Below, one piece after another: positions 49,139 through 57,737 of a stretch of 64,000 bases of DNA. The DNA is taken from contig JAEWMY010000026.1 of the NCBI GenBank assembly GCA_023393015.1, positions 14,885 through 78,884 of the forward strand, in the 5' to 3' direction. The notes beneath the pieces were generated by a model. It did not search any database. It worked only from the letters and a program-made list of their open reading frames with translations, and was not told the origin of the DNA. Positions within the stretch are counted from its first letter, which is position 1. Each line of letters starts with the position of its first letter. The translations under genes were made by a program, and so were the position numbers. Origin of the DNA: Spirochaetota bacterium. Its GTDB lineage: Bacteria; Spirochaetota; Spirochaetia; Treponematales; Treponemataceae.

Positions 49139-49286
49139 TCGGCGGCCTCCTTATCTCCAAAGTGACTGAAAGGCTCTATAGGTTCTATTATAACGTCTTT
49201 TCGCCGACAGTCAGGCAAAAAAACGCGATTTGTTCTATTTGTTTCCCGTGTGTTATACTCAATGCCGAGCGTGAAGGAGAGACTCG
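49139..49286. promoter_or_regulatory. Divergent promoter region of the first cyclase cluster
   Basis: Leftward: TATAAT (minus strand) about 45 bases before the ATG at 49138. Rightward: TTGTTC (49230-49235), 18 bases, TATACT (49254-49259), and AAGGAGA shortly before the TTG start at 49287. Both transcripts have ordinary leaders. No operator-like palindrome was found. Confidence 0.55.
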
Positions 49287-52088
49287 TTGAAAAAGTTCGC
49301 CGGTTTTGTCGAATTGGCAGTCAAGAAGCTGGAGTATCTCGTCGCCTTGCTGTCCCTGTTGTTGTTCGTCGGCTTGTCGTTGACCGAACCCGGCAAGAAG
49401 ACGGAGTATAGCCTGTATGATACATTTCTGGGATTGAAGCCCGCTCCCTCGGAGCGAAGCGATATCCTGCTCGTCAACATCGATGACCAAGCGATCGAGG
49501 AGATCGGCGCCTGGCCGTGGACGCGCGACGTCCTGGCCGACGTCCTCATCCGCATGCGCGAGGTCGGCGCGCGTCATGCCGCTTTCGATATCGAGTACCT
49601 CTCGCCCGGGCAGACGGGGGTTAACCGAAGCTACGTGACAAACGACTTTCCCGTAGTGTTCGGCGAAACGCATGACGAGGTACTTGAATATATAGGAGGT
49701 TTCACCGAAGCCGTCGCGGGAAGGAACATCCCGCTGTCGTACGTTCCCGAGGCGGGCGCCGAGATGGGCGAATACATAGACACGCGGCTGACCTCGCTCG
49801 CCGAATCCATCACGGGAAACATATTCCGGGACAACGACGAATACTTCGCGCGCGCCCTCAAGTTTTTCGGCCGTGCGTACCTGACGATAAACTCGGAAAA
49901 GATCAATACGGGCGACGACGCCCTCCCGGCCGAGCGATACGCCATGGACCGCCTCATGCTGACGAACGTCGTGGACCCGAAGCGGCTGATAAACCGCGAG
50001 AACGACAAGACGCGCAAGGGCAGTCACTACGACAAGGGGATATCGCCCGCGATCCTTCCCCTTCTCGCCGAGGCGGCCGGCGCCGGGTTTCCCAACGTGT
50101 ATATCGACGAGGACGGCGTCAGACGCCGCATGCCCCTTCTCGTCGAGCACGAGGGCAAGTACGTCGCCCAGCTCGTGTTCGCGCCCATACTCGATATCCT
50201 GTCTCCCGAGTCCCTCGTCCGCGAGGGAAACCGGCTCGTGCTGAAAGGCGCCCTTGACCCGGGGAATCCGGATTCCGGCGTCAGGCGCGATTACGCGATA
50301 CCCCTCGACGAAGACGGACGGCTTCTCATCAATTGGCTCAAGAAGAACTTTTCGGATCCCGTGAACCCGGCGAACGGGAGTTTCCGGAGCATCTCGGTTC
50401 TAGCGCTCTCGCGCGCGGACCAGATCGAGGAACGGCTCATTGGATATCTTTCGGACCTCGAAGCCCTCGGCATCAAGACCTCCGGGGGGTATCTTTCCTA
50501 TCATGACGCCGCCCTGTATCTCAAGGCGTCCTGGGCCGAGGTCAAGAACTGGAAAGAGGATCTCCTGTACGGAAGGCGGTCGGACGTCGCCTCCTACGTA
50601 GCGGCGAAGGAGGAGTTCTTCTCCTCGTACGGGGAGTTCCTGTCGGGAGACTTCGAAAACGAGATATACGATACCTTCGAAAGGGTGACCGCGGCGACGG
50701 GCGAAGATTCGTACGCGGACGTCAGGGAACGCATCCGGGCAAATTTCGCCGTGTATCGCGAGGATTTCGCCACGCGTCGGGAGCAGGTGGCGAATCTCCG
50801 TCGCGAATGCGAAGGCGCGTTTTGCGTCATCGGGTATAACGGCATCGGAACGTCCGATCTCGGCGTCAACCCGTTTTACAAGCAGTACCCGAACGTCGGG
50901 ACGCACGCGAACATTTTCAACACCGTCATGACGGGACAGTTTATCGTGCCGCTCCCGAACTGGCAGTCCTGGCTCGTCTCGCTCGCGCTCGCGTACCTCA
51001 GCGCGCTCGCGTACCGGCGAATCAAGTCGCTCCGGGGTAGAATCGTCTACGGCGCGGGCTCGTCGTTTTTCGTGTTCTTCCTTTCAGCCGCGGCGTTCGC
51101 CCTCTTTCGCGTGTACGTCCCGACCCTCACGCCGCTCTTGACGGTTCTTCTCACGTTCATACTCGTGACGATACTCAGGTTCGTGTTTTCAGAGCAGGAG
51201 AAGCGCTTCCTCAGGAAGGCCTTTACCATGTACCTTTCGTCCGACGTCGTAAACCAGATCGTCGACGACCCGAGCCTCCTCAAGCTCGGCGGTCACGAGA
51301 AACAGATTACCGCGCTCTTTACCGACATCAAGAGTTTCTCGACGCTTTCGGAAAAGGTGACGCCGGAACAACTCGTCGGGATACTGAACCGGTATCTCAC
51401 CGTAATGAGCGACATCGTGCTCGATCAGAAGGGAACGATAGACAAGTACATCGGCGACGCCATCGTGTCGTTCTTCGGCGCCCCGCTCGACCTTCCCGAC
51501 CACGCGATTCGCGCCTGCCTCGCGGCTGTCCGCATGAAGGAGGCTGAACGCGCGCTGAACGAGGAGATGCTCGCGACGGGAGGCTGTCCCATGCCCATCT
51601 ACACGAGAATCGGAATCAACACGGGACCGATGGTCGTCGGGAACATGGGTACCGACAACAAGATGAACTACACGATAATGGGAAACGACGTGAACCTCGC
51701 CGCCCGACTCGAGGGGGTAAACAAGCTCTACGGCACCTGGATTCTCGTATCCGAGTCCACCTGGAACGAGACGGGGGGCATGTTCCTCGGCCGCAAACTC
51801 GACCGGGTGCGCGTCGTCGGAATCGACACTCCCGTACAGCTGTACAATCTCATGGGCGTGAAGTCGGAGTCCGCGGGCCCCCTGATCGCGCTCGCCGACC
51901 GGTTCAATCTCGCCGTCGACGCCTATCGGGAGAAGAGGCTTTCGGACGCGCTCCTCCTCTTTTCGAAGTGCCTGGACATCGCGCCCGACGACGCCGCGAC
52001 GAAAATGTTCCTTGACCGCGTCAAGTCGCTCGCCAGGGACGGCCTTCCTTCTGATTGGTCGGACGTCGTCAACATGACCTCCAAGTGA
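49287..52088 (+). CDS. CHASE2-domain class III adenylate cyclase
   Basis: A 933-residue membrane cyclase with a TTG start placed by AAGGAGA. One N-terminal helix (about 15-33) precedes a large extracytoplasmic CHASE2 domain (starting SEYSLYD-like, with ILLVNIDDQAIEEIGAWPW near 66; it contains a long non-conserved insert around 340-530). Three more helices follow (about 555-630). The cyclase domain carries metal-binding Asp680 (TDIKSF) and Asp724 (GDAIVSFFG) and the NYTIMGNDVNLAARLE stretch. A short helical tail ends the protein. It should make cAMP in response to an envelope signal. It is divergent from the exported-protein/barrel/FecR operon. Confidence 0.92.
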   Translation: MKKFAGFVELAVKKLEYLVALLSLLLFVGLSLTEPGKKTEYSLYDTFLGLKPAPSERSDILLVNIDDQAIEEIGAWPWTRDVLADVLIRMREVGARHAAFDIEYLSPGQTGVNRSYVTNDFPVVFGETHDEVLEYIGGFTEAVAGRNIPLSYVPEAGAEMGEYIDTRLTSLAESITGNIFRDNDEYFARALKFFGRAYLTINSEKINTGDDALPAERYAMDRLMLTNVVDPKRLINRENDKTRKGSHYDKGISPAILPLLAEAAGAGFPNVYIDEDGVRRRMPLLVEHEGKYVAQLVFAPILDILSPESLVREGNRLVLKGALDPGNPDSGVRRDYAIPLDEDGRLLINWLKKNFSDPVNPANGSFRSISVLALSRADQIEERLIGYLSDLEALGIKTSGGYLSYHDAALYLKASWAEVKNWKEDLLYGRRSDVASYVAAKEEFFSSYGEFLSGDFENEIYDTFERVTAATGEDSYADVRERIRANFAVYREDFATRREQVANLRRECEGAFCVIGYNGIGTSDLGVNPFYKQYPNVGTHANIFNTVMTGQFIVPLPNWQSWLVSLALAYLSALAYRRIKSLRGRIVYGAGSSFFVFFLSAAAFALFRVYVPTLTPLLTVLLTFILVTILRFVFSEQEKRFLRKAFTMYLSSDVVNQIVDDPSLLKLGGHEKQITALFTDIKSFSTLSEKVTPEQLVGILNRYLTVMSDIVLDQKGTIDKYIGDAIVSFFGAPLDLPDHAIRACLAAVRMKEAERALNEEMLATGGCPMPIYTRIGINTGPMVVGNMGTDNKMNYTIMGNDVNLAARLEGVNKLYGTWILVSESTWNETGGMFLGRKLDRVRVVGIDTPVQLYNLMGVKSESAGPLIALADRFNLAVDAYREKRLSDALLLFSKCLDIAPDDAATKMFLDRVKSLARDGLPSDWSDVVNMTSK

Positions 52089-52101
52089 CGGCGGCGCGAT
52101 C

Positions 52102-52698
52102 TTGAAGGTTTGCAAGGTTACCGTATCGGCGGAGACAAACGCCAGGGGTTCGCGGTTTCTGGCCGAGGCCTTTCCCGTCGAGACGCAGGAAGCCGCGCGC
52201 GCGGCGCTCAGGGAACGGAAGGCGAAATACGCCGACGCCACGCACGTGGTTCACGCGTTCGTCATAGGGCCTTCGGGAGGCATTCTCGGATGCTCCGACG
52301 ACGGAGAGCCCTCCGGCACGGCGGGCCGTCCCGTACTCGAGGTCGTCAAGGGTTCCGGTCTGACGAACGTGATGGTAACGGTAACCCGATGGTTCGGCGG
52401 CACGCTCCTCGGGACGGGCGGTCTCGTCAAGGCGTATACGGAGGCTTCGCGTTCCGTCGCCATCCTCGCGCACGAACGCTCGAGCGAGCTCGTGGAAACG
52501 CGCGATTTTACGGTATCCGTGCCGTACGACGCGTACGAACGCGTGCGTCGTGAGATCGAATCGATCGGCGCGACCGTCTCGACGGAAACCTTCGCCGAGG
52601 ACGTAGCGCTCGGCGGAGTCGTGGCCAGGGAGCACGCCGAATCGCTTTCCTCCAGGATCAGCGACCTGACGCAGGGCCGCTCGACCGTAAGGTTATGA
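52102..52698 (+). CDS. IMPACT (YigZ) family protein
   Basis: A 198-residue protein with a TTG start; no better start or ribosome site is visible, so the start is uncertain. The IMPACT core carries SDDGEPSGTAGRPVLEVV near 65 and VTRWFGGTLLGTGGLVKAY near 92, both hallmark stretches. A small C-terminal ferredoxin-like domain follows. The bacterial YigZ branch is of unclear function, proposed to act in translation stress or as a nuclease. Its 3' end overlaps the convergent metallophosphoesterase gene by 41 bases. Confidence 0.9.
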   Translation: MKVCKVTVSAETNARGSRFLAEAFPVETQEAARAALRERKAKYADATHVVHAFVIGPSGGILGCSDDGEPSGTAGRPVLEVVKGSGLTNVMVTVTRWFGGTLLGTGGLVKAYTEASRSVAILAHERSSELVETRDFTVSVPYDAYERVRREIESIGATVSTETFAEDVALGGVVAREHAESLSSRISDLTQGRSTVRL

Positions 52699-53506
52699 CG
52701 AGAAAGTCCGAGGGCGCGAACAGCCTGAATCGCAGGATGTCCCCGCCGTACCCGGCCCCGTTCGAGACGACGACCGGCACGCCGTCCTTGACGACCGTGC
52801 CCGTCCGGTATTTTTGACCGTACTCCGAGGGGATAACCGGCGCGTAGCCGAAAAGGGTTATCTGTCCGCCATGCGTGTGCCCGGAGAGGATCATGTCGAA
52901 CGGCGAGAGGTCCGCTTCCTCGGCGAAGTCGGGGTTGTGGCTCGCGAGGACCGTCGGTTTTCCGGGATCCAGTATGTCGCGAAACCGGCCCATCGCGGGG
53001 AAGGCGTCGCGTACGTCGTTGATACCGGCGATGACGAGGCCCGAGGGCGTTTCGACGGCGGATTCCTCGAGCACGACAATTCCCGCCCGCCTGAGCGTCC
53101 GTATAGTCTTCGCGCGTCCGTTGTAGAAGTCGTGGTTGCCTATGACCGCGTACACCCCGTGACGCGAGCGAAAGCGGGCGGCCTCCTCCGCGAAGGACGC
53201 GATCTCCGCCGTCCCGCGGGTGTTGTCGCCGCCGATGATTATCGCGTCGGCGCCCTCGGCGTTTACCGCCGCGATCAGGCGGCGGAATCTCGTCGCGGAA
53301 AAGTTGTTTCCGTAATGGATGTCCGACACGAACGCGACGCGGTATCCGTCGAGTTCGTCGGGAAGCCCCGCGACCGTGATATCTATCCTGCGAACGCGGT
53401 CCACGCCGAGCGCCGGTCCCGAAGCGCACGAAAGATACGCGAACGGGAGCGAGAAGAGGGCGGCAAGGAAAAGTACGGTGTTTCGCGCGCGTCGTGTCGT
53501 GTTCAT
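52658..53506 (-). CDS. Envelope-anchored metallophosphoesterase (YkuE/YaeI-like)
   Basis: A 282-residue protein. A hydrophobic N-terminus (about 10-26) ends in AYLSC, either a relaxed spirochaetal lipobox with Cys27 or a membrane anchor. The calcineurin-like core has FVSDIHYG near 60, GGDN near 92, GNHDFYNG near 122, LASHNPDF near 186 and SGHTHGGQ near 210, so all metal ligands are present. YkuE/YaeI relatives act on phospholipids or UDP-diacylglucosamine. Its closeness to a cyclase raises the possibility of cyclic-nucleotide hydrolysis, but nothing in the sequence decides this. The 3' end overlaps the IMPACT gene. Confidence 0.88.
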   Translation of the reverse strand: MNTTRRARNTVLFLAALFSLPFAYLSCASGPALGVDRVRRIDITVAGLPDELDGYRVAFVSDIHYGNNFSATRFRRLIAAVNAEGADAIIIGGDNTRGTAEIASFAEEAARFRSRHGVYAVIGNHDFYNGRAKTIRTLRRAGIVVLEESAVETPSGLVIAGINDVRDAFPAMGRFRDILDPGKPTVLASHNPDFAEEADLSPFDMILSGHTHGGQITLFGYAPVIPSEYGQKYRTGTVVKDGVPVVVSNGAGYGGDILRFRLFAPSDFLVITLRSSGPASGR

Positions 53507-53517
53507 CCCTTGACGTG

Positions 53518-53546
53518 AGTATACGCCTTTTCCGCCTCTCCGTCGA
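53518..53546 (-). promoter_or_regulatory. Putative promoter of the metallophosphoesterase gene
   Basis: On the minus strand TCGACG (53546-53541), 17 bases, TATACT (53523-53518), then 11 bases containing AAGGG directly before the ATG at 53506. A start site at the usual distance leaves a leader of about five bases. Confidence 0.5.
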
Positions 53547-53628
53547 CGGGCGATTGTCCCTGCCTCGCGCCTCGTGCTACACTCGTTTCCGTGACCGGAA
53601 ACGGGTACCAGTGAAAGGAGGGCGGGAC

Positions 53629-54420
53629 GTGGAGTTCACGCGCGACTATTTCGTTCATTACTACGAGGCGGATTCCTCCCGTCGGTTGACGTTGCCGGCC
53701 CTCGTGCAGTATCTCGAGGACATCGCGATTGTTCATAGCTCGAGCGTGGGGCTCGATCTCTCGTACTATCGGGACAATCGATGCGGATGGATGCTCCTGA
53801 AGTGGGACGTCGAGATACGAGCGCTTCCTTCGTTCGGGGATTCCGTGAGAGTATCTACGCGCGTCCACGCGATGAAGGGCTTCATGGCCGATCGCGAGTT
53901 CGCGCTACATGCCGCGGACGGAACGGAGCTCGCGCGCGCGCGTTCGAACTGGCTCCTCGTCGACACCGAGCGGCGGAGGCCCATGCGCGTCCCGCAGGAT
54001 CAATACGAACGCTTCGGCGTCTCGCCCGAATCCTCGTCTTCCTTCGTGACGATCGCCGACGTCGCGTTTCCCGTACGAGCCGCCCGTGACGGACCGCCGC
54101 CCTCCGAGGGCCTTTCTCCGTCGTGCGAACCCTCCTCGCGAGTCCGCGCGCGGCACGGCGATATCGACACCAACCGGCATGTCAACAACGTCCGGTATCT
54201 CGCCTGGGCCCTCGACACGCTCCCGGGAGATTTTTTCGACCGCATGTCGCCCGTCGGCTTGCGTGCGAATTACCGGAAGGAACTCGCGTTGGACGACGAG
54301 GCGGAGGTCTTCACCTCGTTGTCGGAATCTACCGGTTCCGCCGAGAGCTGCCATGCCATCCGCAACGGAGTCGGGGATATGTGCCTCATCGAGATCAACT
54401 GGAAAGCCGCGAACGTCTGA
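53629..54420 (+). CDS. Acyl-ACP thioesterase (FatA/FatB-like)
   Basis: A 263-residue protein. The frame is open upstream, but the GTG at 53629 is preceded by AGGAGG and starts the conserved domain. Two hotdog folds are present: the first runs from about 5 to 130 (VHYYEADSSRRLTLPALVQY, LLKWDVEIRALPSFGD), the second from about 170 to the end, with DIDTNRHVNNVRYLAW holding the catalytic Asn and His. It releases free fatty acids from acyl carrier protein in the cytoplasm. It stands alone, between a divergent phosphoesterase gene and a convergent glycosyltransferase. Confidence 0.88.
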   Translation: MEFTRDYFVHYYEADSSRRLTLPALVQYLEDIAIVHSSSVGLDLSYYRDNRCGWMLLKWDVEIRALPSFGDSVRVSTRVHAMKGFMADREFALHAADGTELARARSNWLLVDTERRRPMRVPQDQYERFGVSPESSSSFVTIADVAFPVRAARDGPPPSEGLSPSCEPSSRVRARHGDIDTNRHVNNVRYLAWALDTLPGDFFDRMSPVGLRANYRKELALDDEAEVFTSLSESTGSAESCHAIRNGVGDMCLIEINWKAANV

Positions 54421-54425
54421 AAACG

Positions 54426-54457
54426 CGGCCCGTTTCTCCGAAGGTCGACGGGCCGCC
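54426..54457. terminator. Hairpin between two convergent genes
   Basis: A perfect nine-base stem GCGGCCCGT / ACGGGCCGC (54426-54434 and 54449-54457) with a 14-base loop. It is flanked by AAAA (54421-54424) and AAAAAA (54459-54464), giving a short U-tract on the minus strand, so it most likely ends the leftward GT39 transcript. Confidence 0.65.
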
Positions 54458-54471
54458 AAAAAATCTCTACG

Positions 54472-56397
54472 TTATTTCACGTACGTCAACTTTATCTCGT
54501 GCGAAGGATTGTTCTCAGAAAAACCGAATTTAACGCGCTCGAAGGAAGGCGGTCCCGTGAGTTCCGAGGGATCGACTCCGAACGAGACGCCCTCGACGGG
54601 AAGGCCGTTCTCGAAGTCCGGCTGTAAATTGCCGTTCAGGTCGTGGAAGGCGACGAGCGCGTAATCGCCGTACGGCATCGCCTCGATCGTTATCGGCAAC
54701 GACGGCGACGTGACCGGTACCGTGCCGGAGTTGACGAAATTCGTCGGGTCGATCGGATCGCTCGCGTAGAGCGCGTACACGATCTGTCCTCCCAGCGACT
54801 CGTCGATACCGGTGATCTTCACGGTTAGATACCCGGAGGTGCGCCCGGAACCGACGTCCGTCTTGTTCGGGTTGTACGCGACTTCCTGTATCATGATCGT
54901 GAGCCATCCCGGCTCCTTCCGGTTGGGAATCATCGGTCCTTTCGCCTCGCGGTACGGTGCGAGCGTCAGGTTCGACCAGGGCGTCGTGTAGTATTCGCCG
55001 ATCCTTCCGACCGCCCAGATGGTGACGGGAGTTTTTGAGAACTTCGCGACATCCGGTCCGATCTCGACGTTCGGACCGAAGACCGCGTGGTTCCCGAAGG
55101 GGACGAAATCCTCCGGTATGTAGAGGTAGTGGAAGTTGTTCGGGAAGTAGTAGCGAAGGATGCCGAAGGTGTGCTCGCTTCCGTGGACGAAGATATCCTC
55201 GGGTTTGACGCGCTCCGCGTACTTCTTGGCCACGAGGTCGCCCGCGCCGTTGACGCGATCGGTCCAGGTGCTCACGAGAATCGGGGCGGTAAAGACGGCG
55301 TAGGTGACGCACGCGAGCGCCATGAGCCTTTTTTTGCCGAGGCCGCGCGCGAAGTACGCGAGTGCCAGGATGAGCGAGCCCATGCAGGTGACGAGATAGC
55401 GTTCGACGAAAATCGGCCTGATAGCCCAGGAGAGGAATACGCCCGTCGCGAAAGTAAGCCAGTACACGAGCATGGCGGAAAGTGGCAGGAAGGCGTCTCG
55501 GTCTTTTCGCACGGCCGCCCGAACGAGTCCCGCGACGGCCACGAGGTGAACGGCTATGAAAAGATAGAACGACGTCATGCCGTGCGGCCCGCCGAATCGC
55601 TGTCCGAAGGGAAACGACAGGATGGAAAGGATCGACATGCCGTTCAGCGGTTGTATCCAGTAATTGCTCGCGACCCGTGAAGCCTGGCTCGCGAGATTGA
55701 AGGCCCAGGGAAGGAAGAGGACGATAACCGCGCCTCCGACGAGGAGGCAGCGGAAGAGGGGCGTTTCCCTCCCGAGCTTTCCCTTACCGTCCGCGGCCGG
55801 AATCGTGACCGCCTTGACGAACAGGACGCACCAGTATATCCCCGCCGCGATAAGCGAGAAGTAGTGGGTCCAGGTCGCGGCGAAGGCGAATACGCCGAGC
55901 GCCACCCAGTCGCGGACGCGGTTTTCGGTAACGGCCGCGAATCCCGACAGGACCATGCCGGTGACGAAAAACGAGGCGAGCGAGTACATGCGCGCCTCCT
56001 GCGCCGCCCCGATCGCCATCGGCGTGAGCAGGAAGAGCGCGGCGTACGCGAGGGATGCCGGGCTGCCCCAGCGCCTCCTGAGCAGGAAGTAGGCGAGGGC
56101 CACGGTACCGACCGACGCGAGGGCGGAGAGTCCTCGGACGACTACGAGGGAGTTTCCGAAGACGACGACCGCGATCCTGAGAAGTATGTAATAGAGCGGG
56201 GGATGGCTGTCGGTGGAGACGAGTTCGAGCATCTCGCCCATGGGGTGACTTACCGTGGCGACGGAATAACTCTCGTCGTACCAAAGGGCGTCTACGGAGA
56301 TGCCGACGAAGGTCATGAAAACCGAGATAACGAGAATCGCGACCCAACAGGGCCAGTACTTGGCGCGATCGGGATCGTCCCTTTTGAAAAAATCCAT
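54472..56397 (-). CDS. GT39-like membrane glycosyltransferase fused to DUF2141
   Basis: A 641-residue protein; the start at 56397 is chosen for AAAGGAAG, with an in-frame ATG 45 bases upstream lacking one. About ten to eleven membrane helices fill residues 15-400. The first extracytoplasmic loop has Asp41-Glu42 (ALWYDESYS), the typical GT-C acidic pair, followed by SHPPLYY, as in ArnT and protein mannosyltransferase relatives using a lipid-linked sugar donor. Residues about 395-515 are soluble. The last 115 residues match DUF2141 (LTVKITGIDESLGG, then YALVAFHDLNGNLQPDF), normally a separate secreted protein. The acceptor is unknown. Confidence 0.82.
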   Translation of the reverse strand: MDFFKRDDPDRAKYWPCWVAILVISVFMTFVGISVDALWYDESYSVATVSHPMGEMLELVSTDSHPPLYYILLRIAVVVFGNSLVVVRGLSALASVGTVALAYFLLRRRWGSPASLAYAALFLLTPMAIGAAQEARMYSLASFFVTGMVLSGFAAVTENRVRDWVALGVFAFAATWTHYFSLIAAGIYWCVLFVKAVTIPAADGKGKLGRETPLFRCLLVGGAVIVLFLPWAFNLASQASRVASNYWIQPLNGMSILSILSFPFGQRFGGPHGMTSFYLFIAVHLVAVAGLVRAAVRKDRDAFLPLSAMLVYWLTFATGVFLSWAIRPIFVERYLVTCMGSLILALAYFARGLGKKRLMALACVTYAVFTAPILVSTWTDRVNGAGDLVAKKYAERVKPEDIFVHGSEHTFGILRYYFPNNFHYLYIPEDFVPFGNHAVFGPNVEIGPDVAKFSKTPVTIWAVGRIGEYYTTPWSNLTLAPYREAKGPMIPNRKEPGWLTIMIQEVAYNPNKTDVGSGRTSGYLTVKITGIDESLGGQIVYALYASDPIDPTNFVNSGTVPVTSPSLPITIEAMPYGDYALVAFHDLNGNLQPDFENGLPVEGVSFGVDPSELTGPPSFERVKFGFSENNPSHEIKLTYVK

Positions 56398-56579
56398 TTT
56401 CTCTTCCTTTGGAAAAAGCAAGGTTATGGTGCGCGATGACACGAACCTCAGTGTACCGGTAGTTTTTTATGCTGTCGAGAGTTTTATTATTCGAGAATTC
56501 ACCTATAATTTAATTATTGATTCACTGGTTACTTGAGTGATGGGATAAACCAAGTAGTAGCTAACGGAGACAGTTAAGC
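56398..56579. promoter_or_regulatory. AT-rich divergent intergenic region
   Basis: The 182 bases between the glycosyltransferase and the lipoprotein gene are AT-rich. TATAAT lies at 56514-56519 (rightward). TCGAGA occurs twice (around 56475 and 56491) as a direct repeat. The lipoprotein ATG has only a weak GGAG about 11 bases upstream. Confidence 0.45.
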
Positions 56580-57686
56580 ATGAAGACACTCGTACGATTA
56601 TTCATACTATTACTGCTTGCGCTGGCGGTCGCCTGCTCAGGAGACTACGGCTTTCACAAGGACCTTCGGGCCACTATTGAGGCGGGCCTTTCCACCGAGG
56701 CCGATCTTGGCGGGCTTTTTATACCGAACGGCGTCATGAGTCCGAATTTCTCGCCTCGCGAATACTCGTATAATCATTATACGTCGTCTGATGATTCCGT
56801 CTCGCTGTTTTTACAAGAGGGCACCCCGGGCCAGACGCTCGAGTATTCGACGGACGGCGGTACGACATACATCCCGCTCGCTTCGGGAGGTACGAGTACC
56901 CCTTTTGATGTCACGACCGTGTACGACGGCACGCTTGTCATCCGGGTTACGAACGCCGACGCGACGAATCACCGCGTCTATAACGTTCGCCTGAACCGCA
57001 CGCGGCTCGTGATGATCCACGAACAACGGAACGACGCGTATGGATACCCCATACAAAGAGAGCTCTATGTTCCTTATGGCGGAGCCTTTACCTTTGGGGC
57101 TCCGACAGGCACGCTCATACGGGACGGGATCACGACGCTGTTCGATCGGTGGACCGAGTGGGCTGACGGATCCGGAGCGAGCTTTGGAATCGGGGCGTCG
57201 AGTCCGATCGTGCTAAACCAGCTCAACTTTTACGCACAATGGAACACCGTCGGCGGTACGGGTCCCGCGGGCGGCATCGTGGTATACGACGATCCGGCGC
57301 GGCCGTACGGCTTTCAGTATTTGGAGATGGCCGGGATCATAAACGGCGGCATGCCGATACGATGGTCGAACGCGATTATTGCTCCCGTTACCAGTTCGGG
57401 TTTAGGCGAGGGAAAAGGGAATACAGACGCGATTGTCGCCGCGATGACGCCTCCCGAGGGGGCGGCGTTTATCTGCGGAACGTATGTGCGAAATGGGTTT
57501 AGTGATTGGTTTTTGCCGTCTTTCTACGAGCTGGACGCCGCGAGATTATTTCTCGCTCCCGACGTATATATCTGGACGAGTACGAGCTCCGGTGATAACG
57601 CGTATGCGATTAGACAGGGAACAGACACTGTATATAGTCAAACCTCCGCAAGCGCGTACGTGCGTCCGTTCAGGTCATTCAATTAA
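56580..57686 (+). CDS. Surface lipoprotein with cadherin-like and DUF1566-like domains
   Basis: A 368-residue lipoprotein. The signal peptide ends LALAVAC, with Cys19 as the lipidated residue (relaxed lipobox). A cadherin-like beta-sandwich follows (about 45-145: MSPNFSPREYSYN, VYNVRLNR), then a short InlB/Flg_new-like repeat ending NFYAQWNTVGG near 220. The C-terminal 140 residues resemble the DUF1566/Lcl fold (IVVYDDPARPYGFQYLEMA, YVRNGFSDWFLPSFYELD). This architecture is common in treponemes and points to an adhesin-like or sugar-binding surface protein. Codon use is more AT-rich than in most neighbours. Confidence 0.82.
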   Translation: MKTLVRLFILLLLALAVACSGDYGFHKDLRATIEAGLSTEADLGGLFIPNGVMSPNFSPREYSYNHYTSSDDSVSLFLQEGTPGQTLEYSTDGGTTYIPLASGGTSTPFDVTTVYDGTLVIRVTNADATNHRVYNVRLNRTRLVMIHEQRNDAYGYPIQRELYVPYGGAFTFGAPTGTLIRDGITTLFDRWTEWADGSGASFGIGASSPIVLNQLNFYAQWNTVGGTGPAGGIVVYDDPARPYGFQYLEMAGIINGGMPIRWSNAIIAPVTSSGLGEGKGNTDAIVAAMTPPEGAAFICGTYVRNGFSDWFLPSFYELDAARLFLAPDVYIWTSTSSGDNAYAIRQGTDTVYSQTSASAYVRPFRSFN

Positions 57687-57737
57687 GAATCCGGATTCAT
57701 TCGTATCGAACGACACGTGGGACAGGGAAGGTGATAG

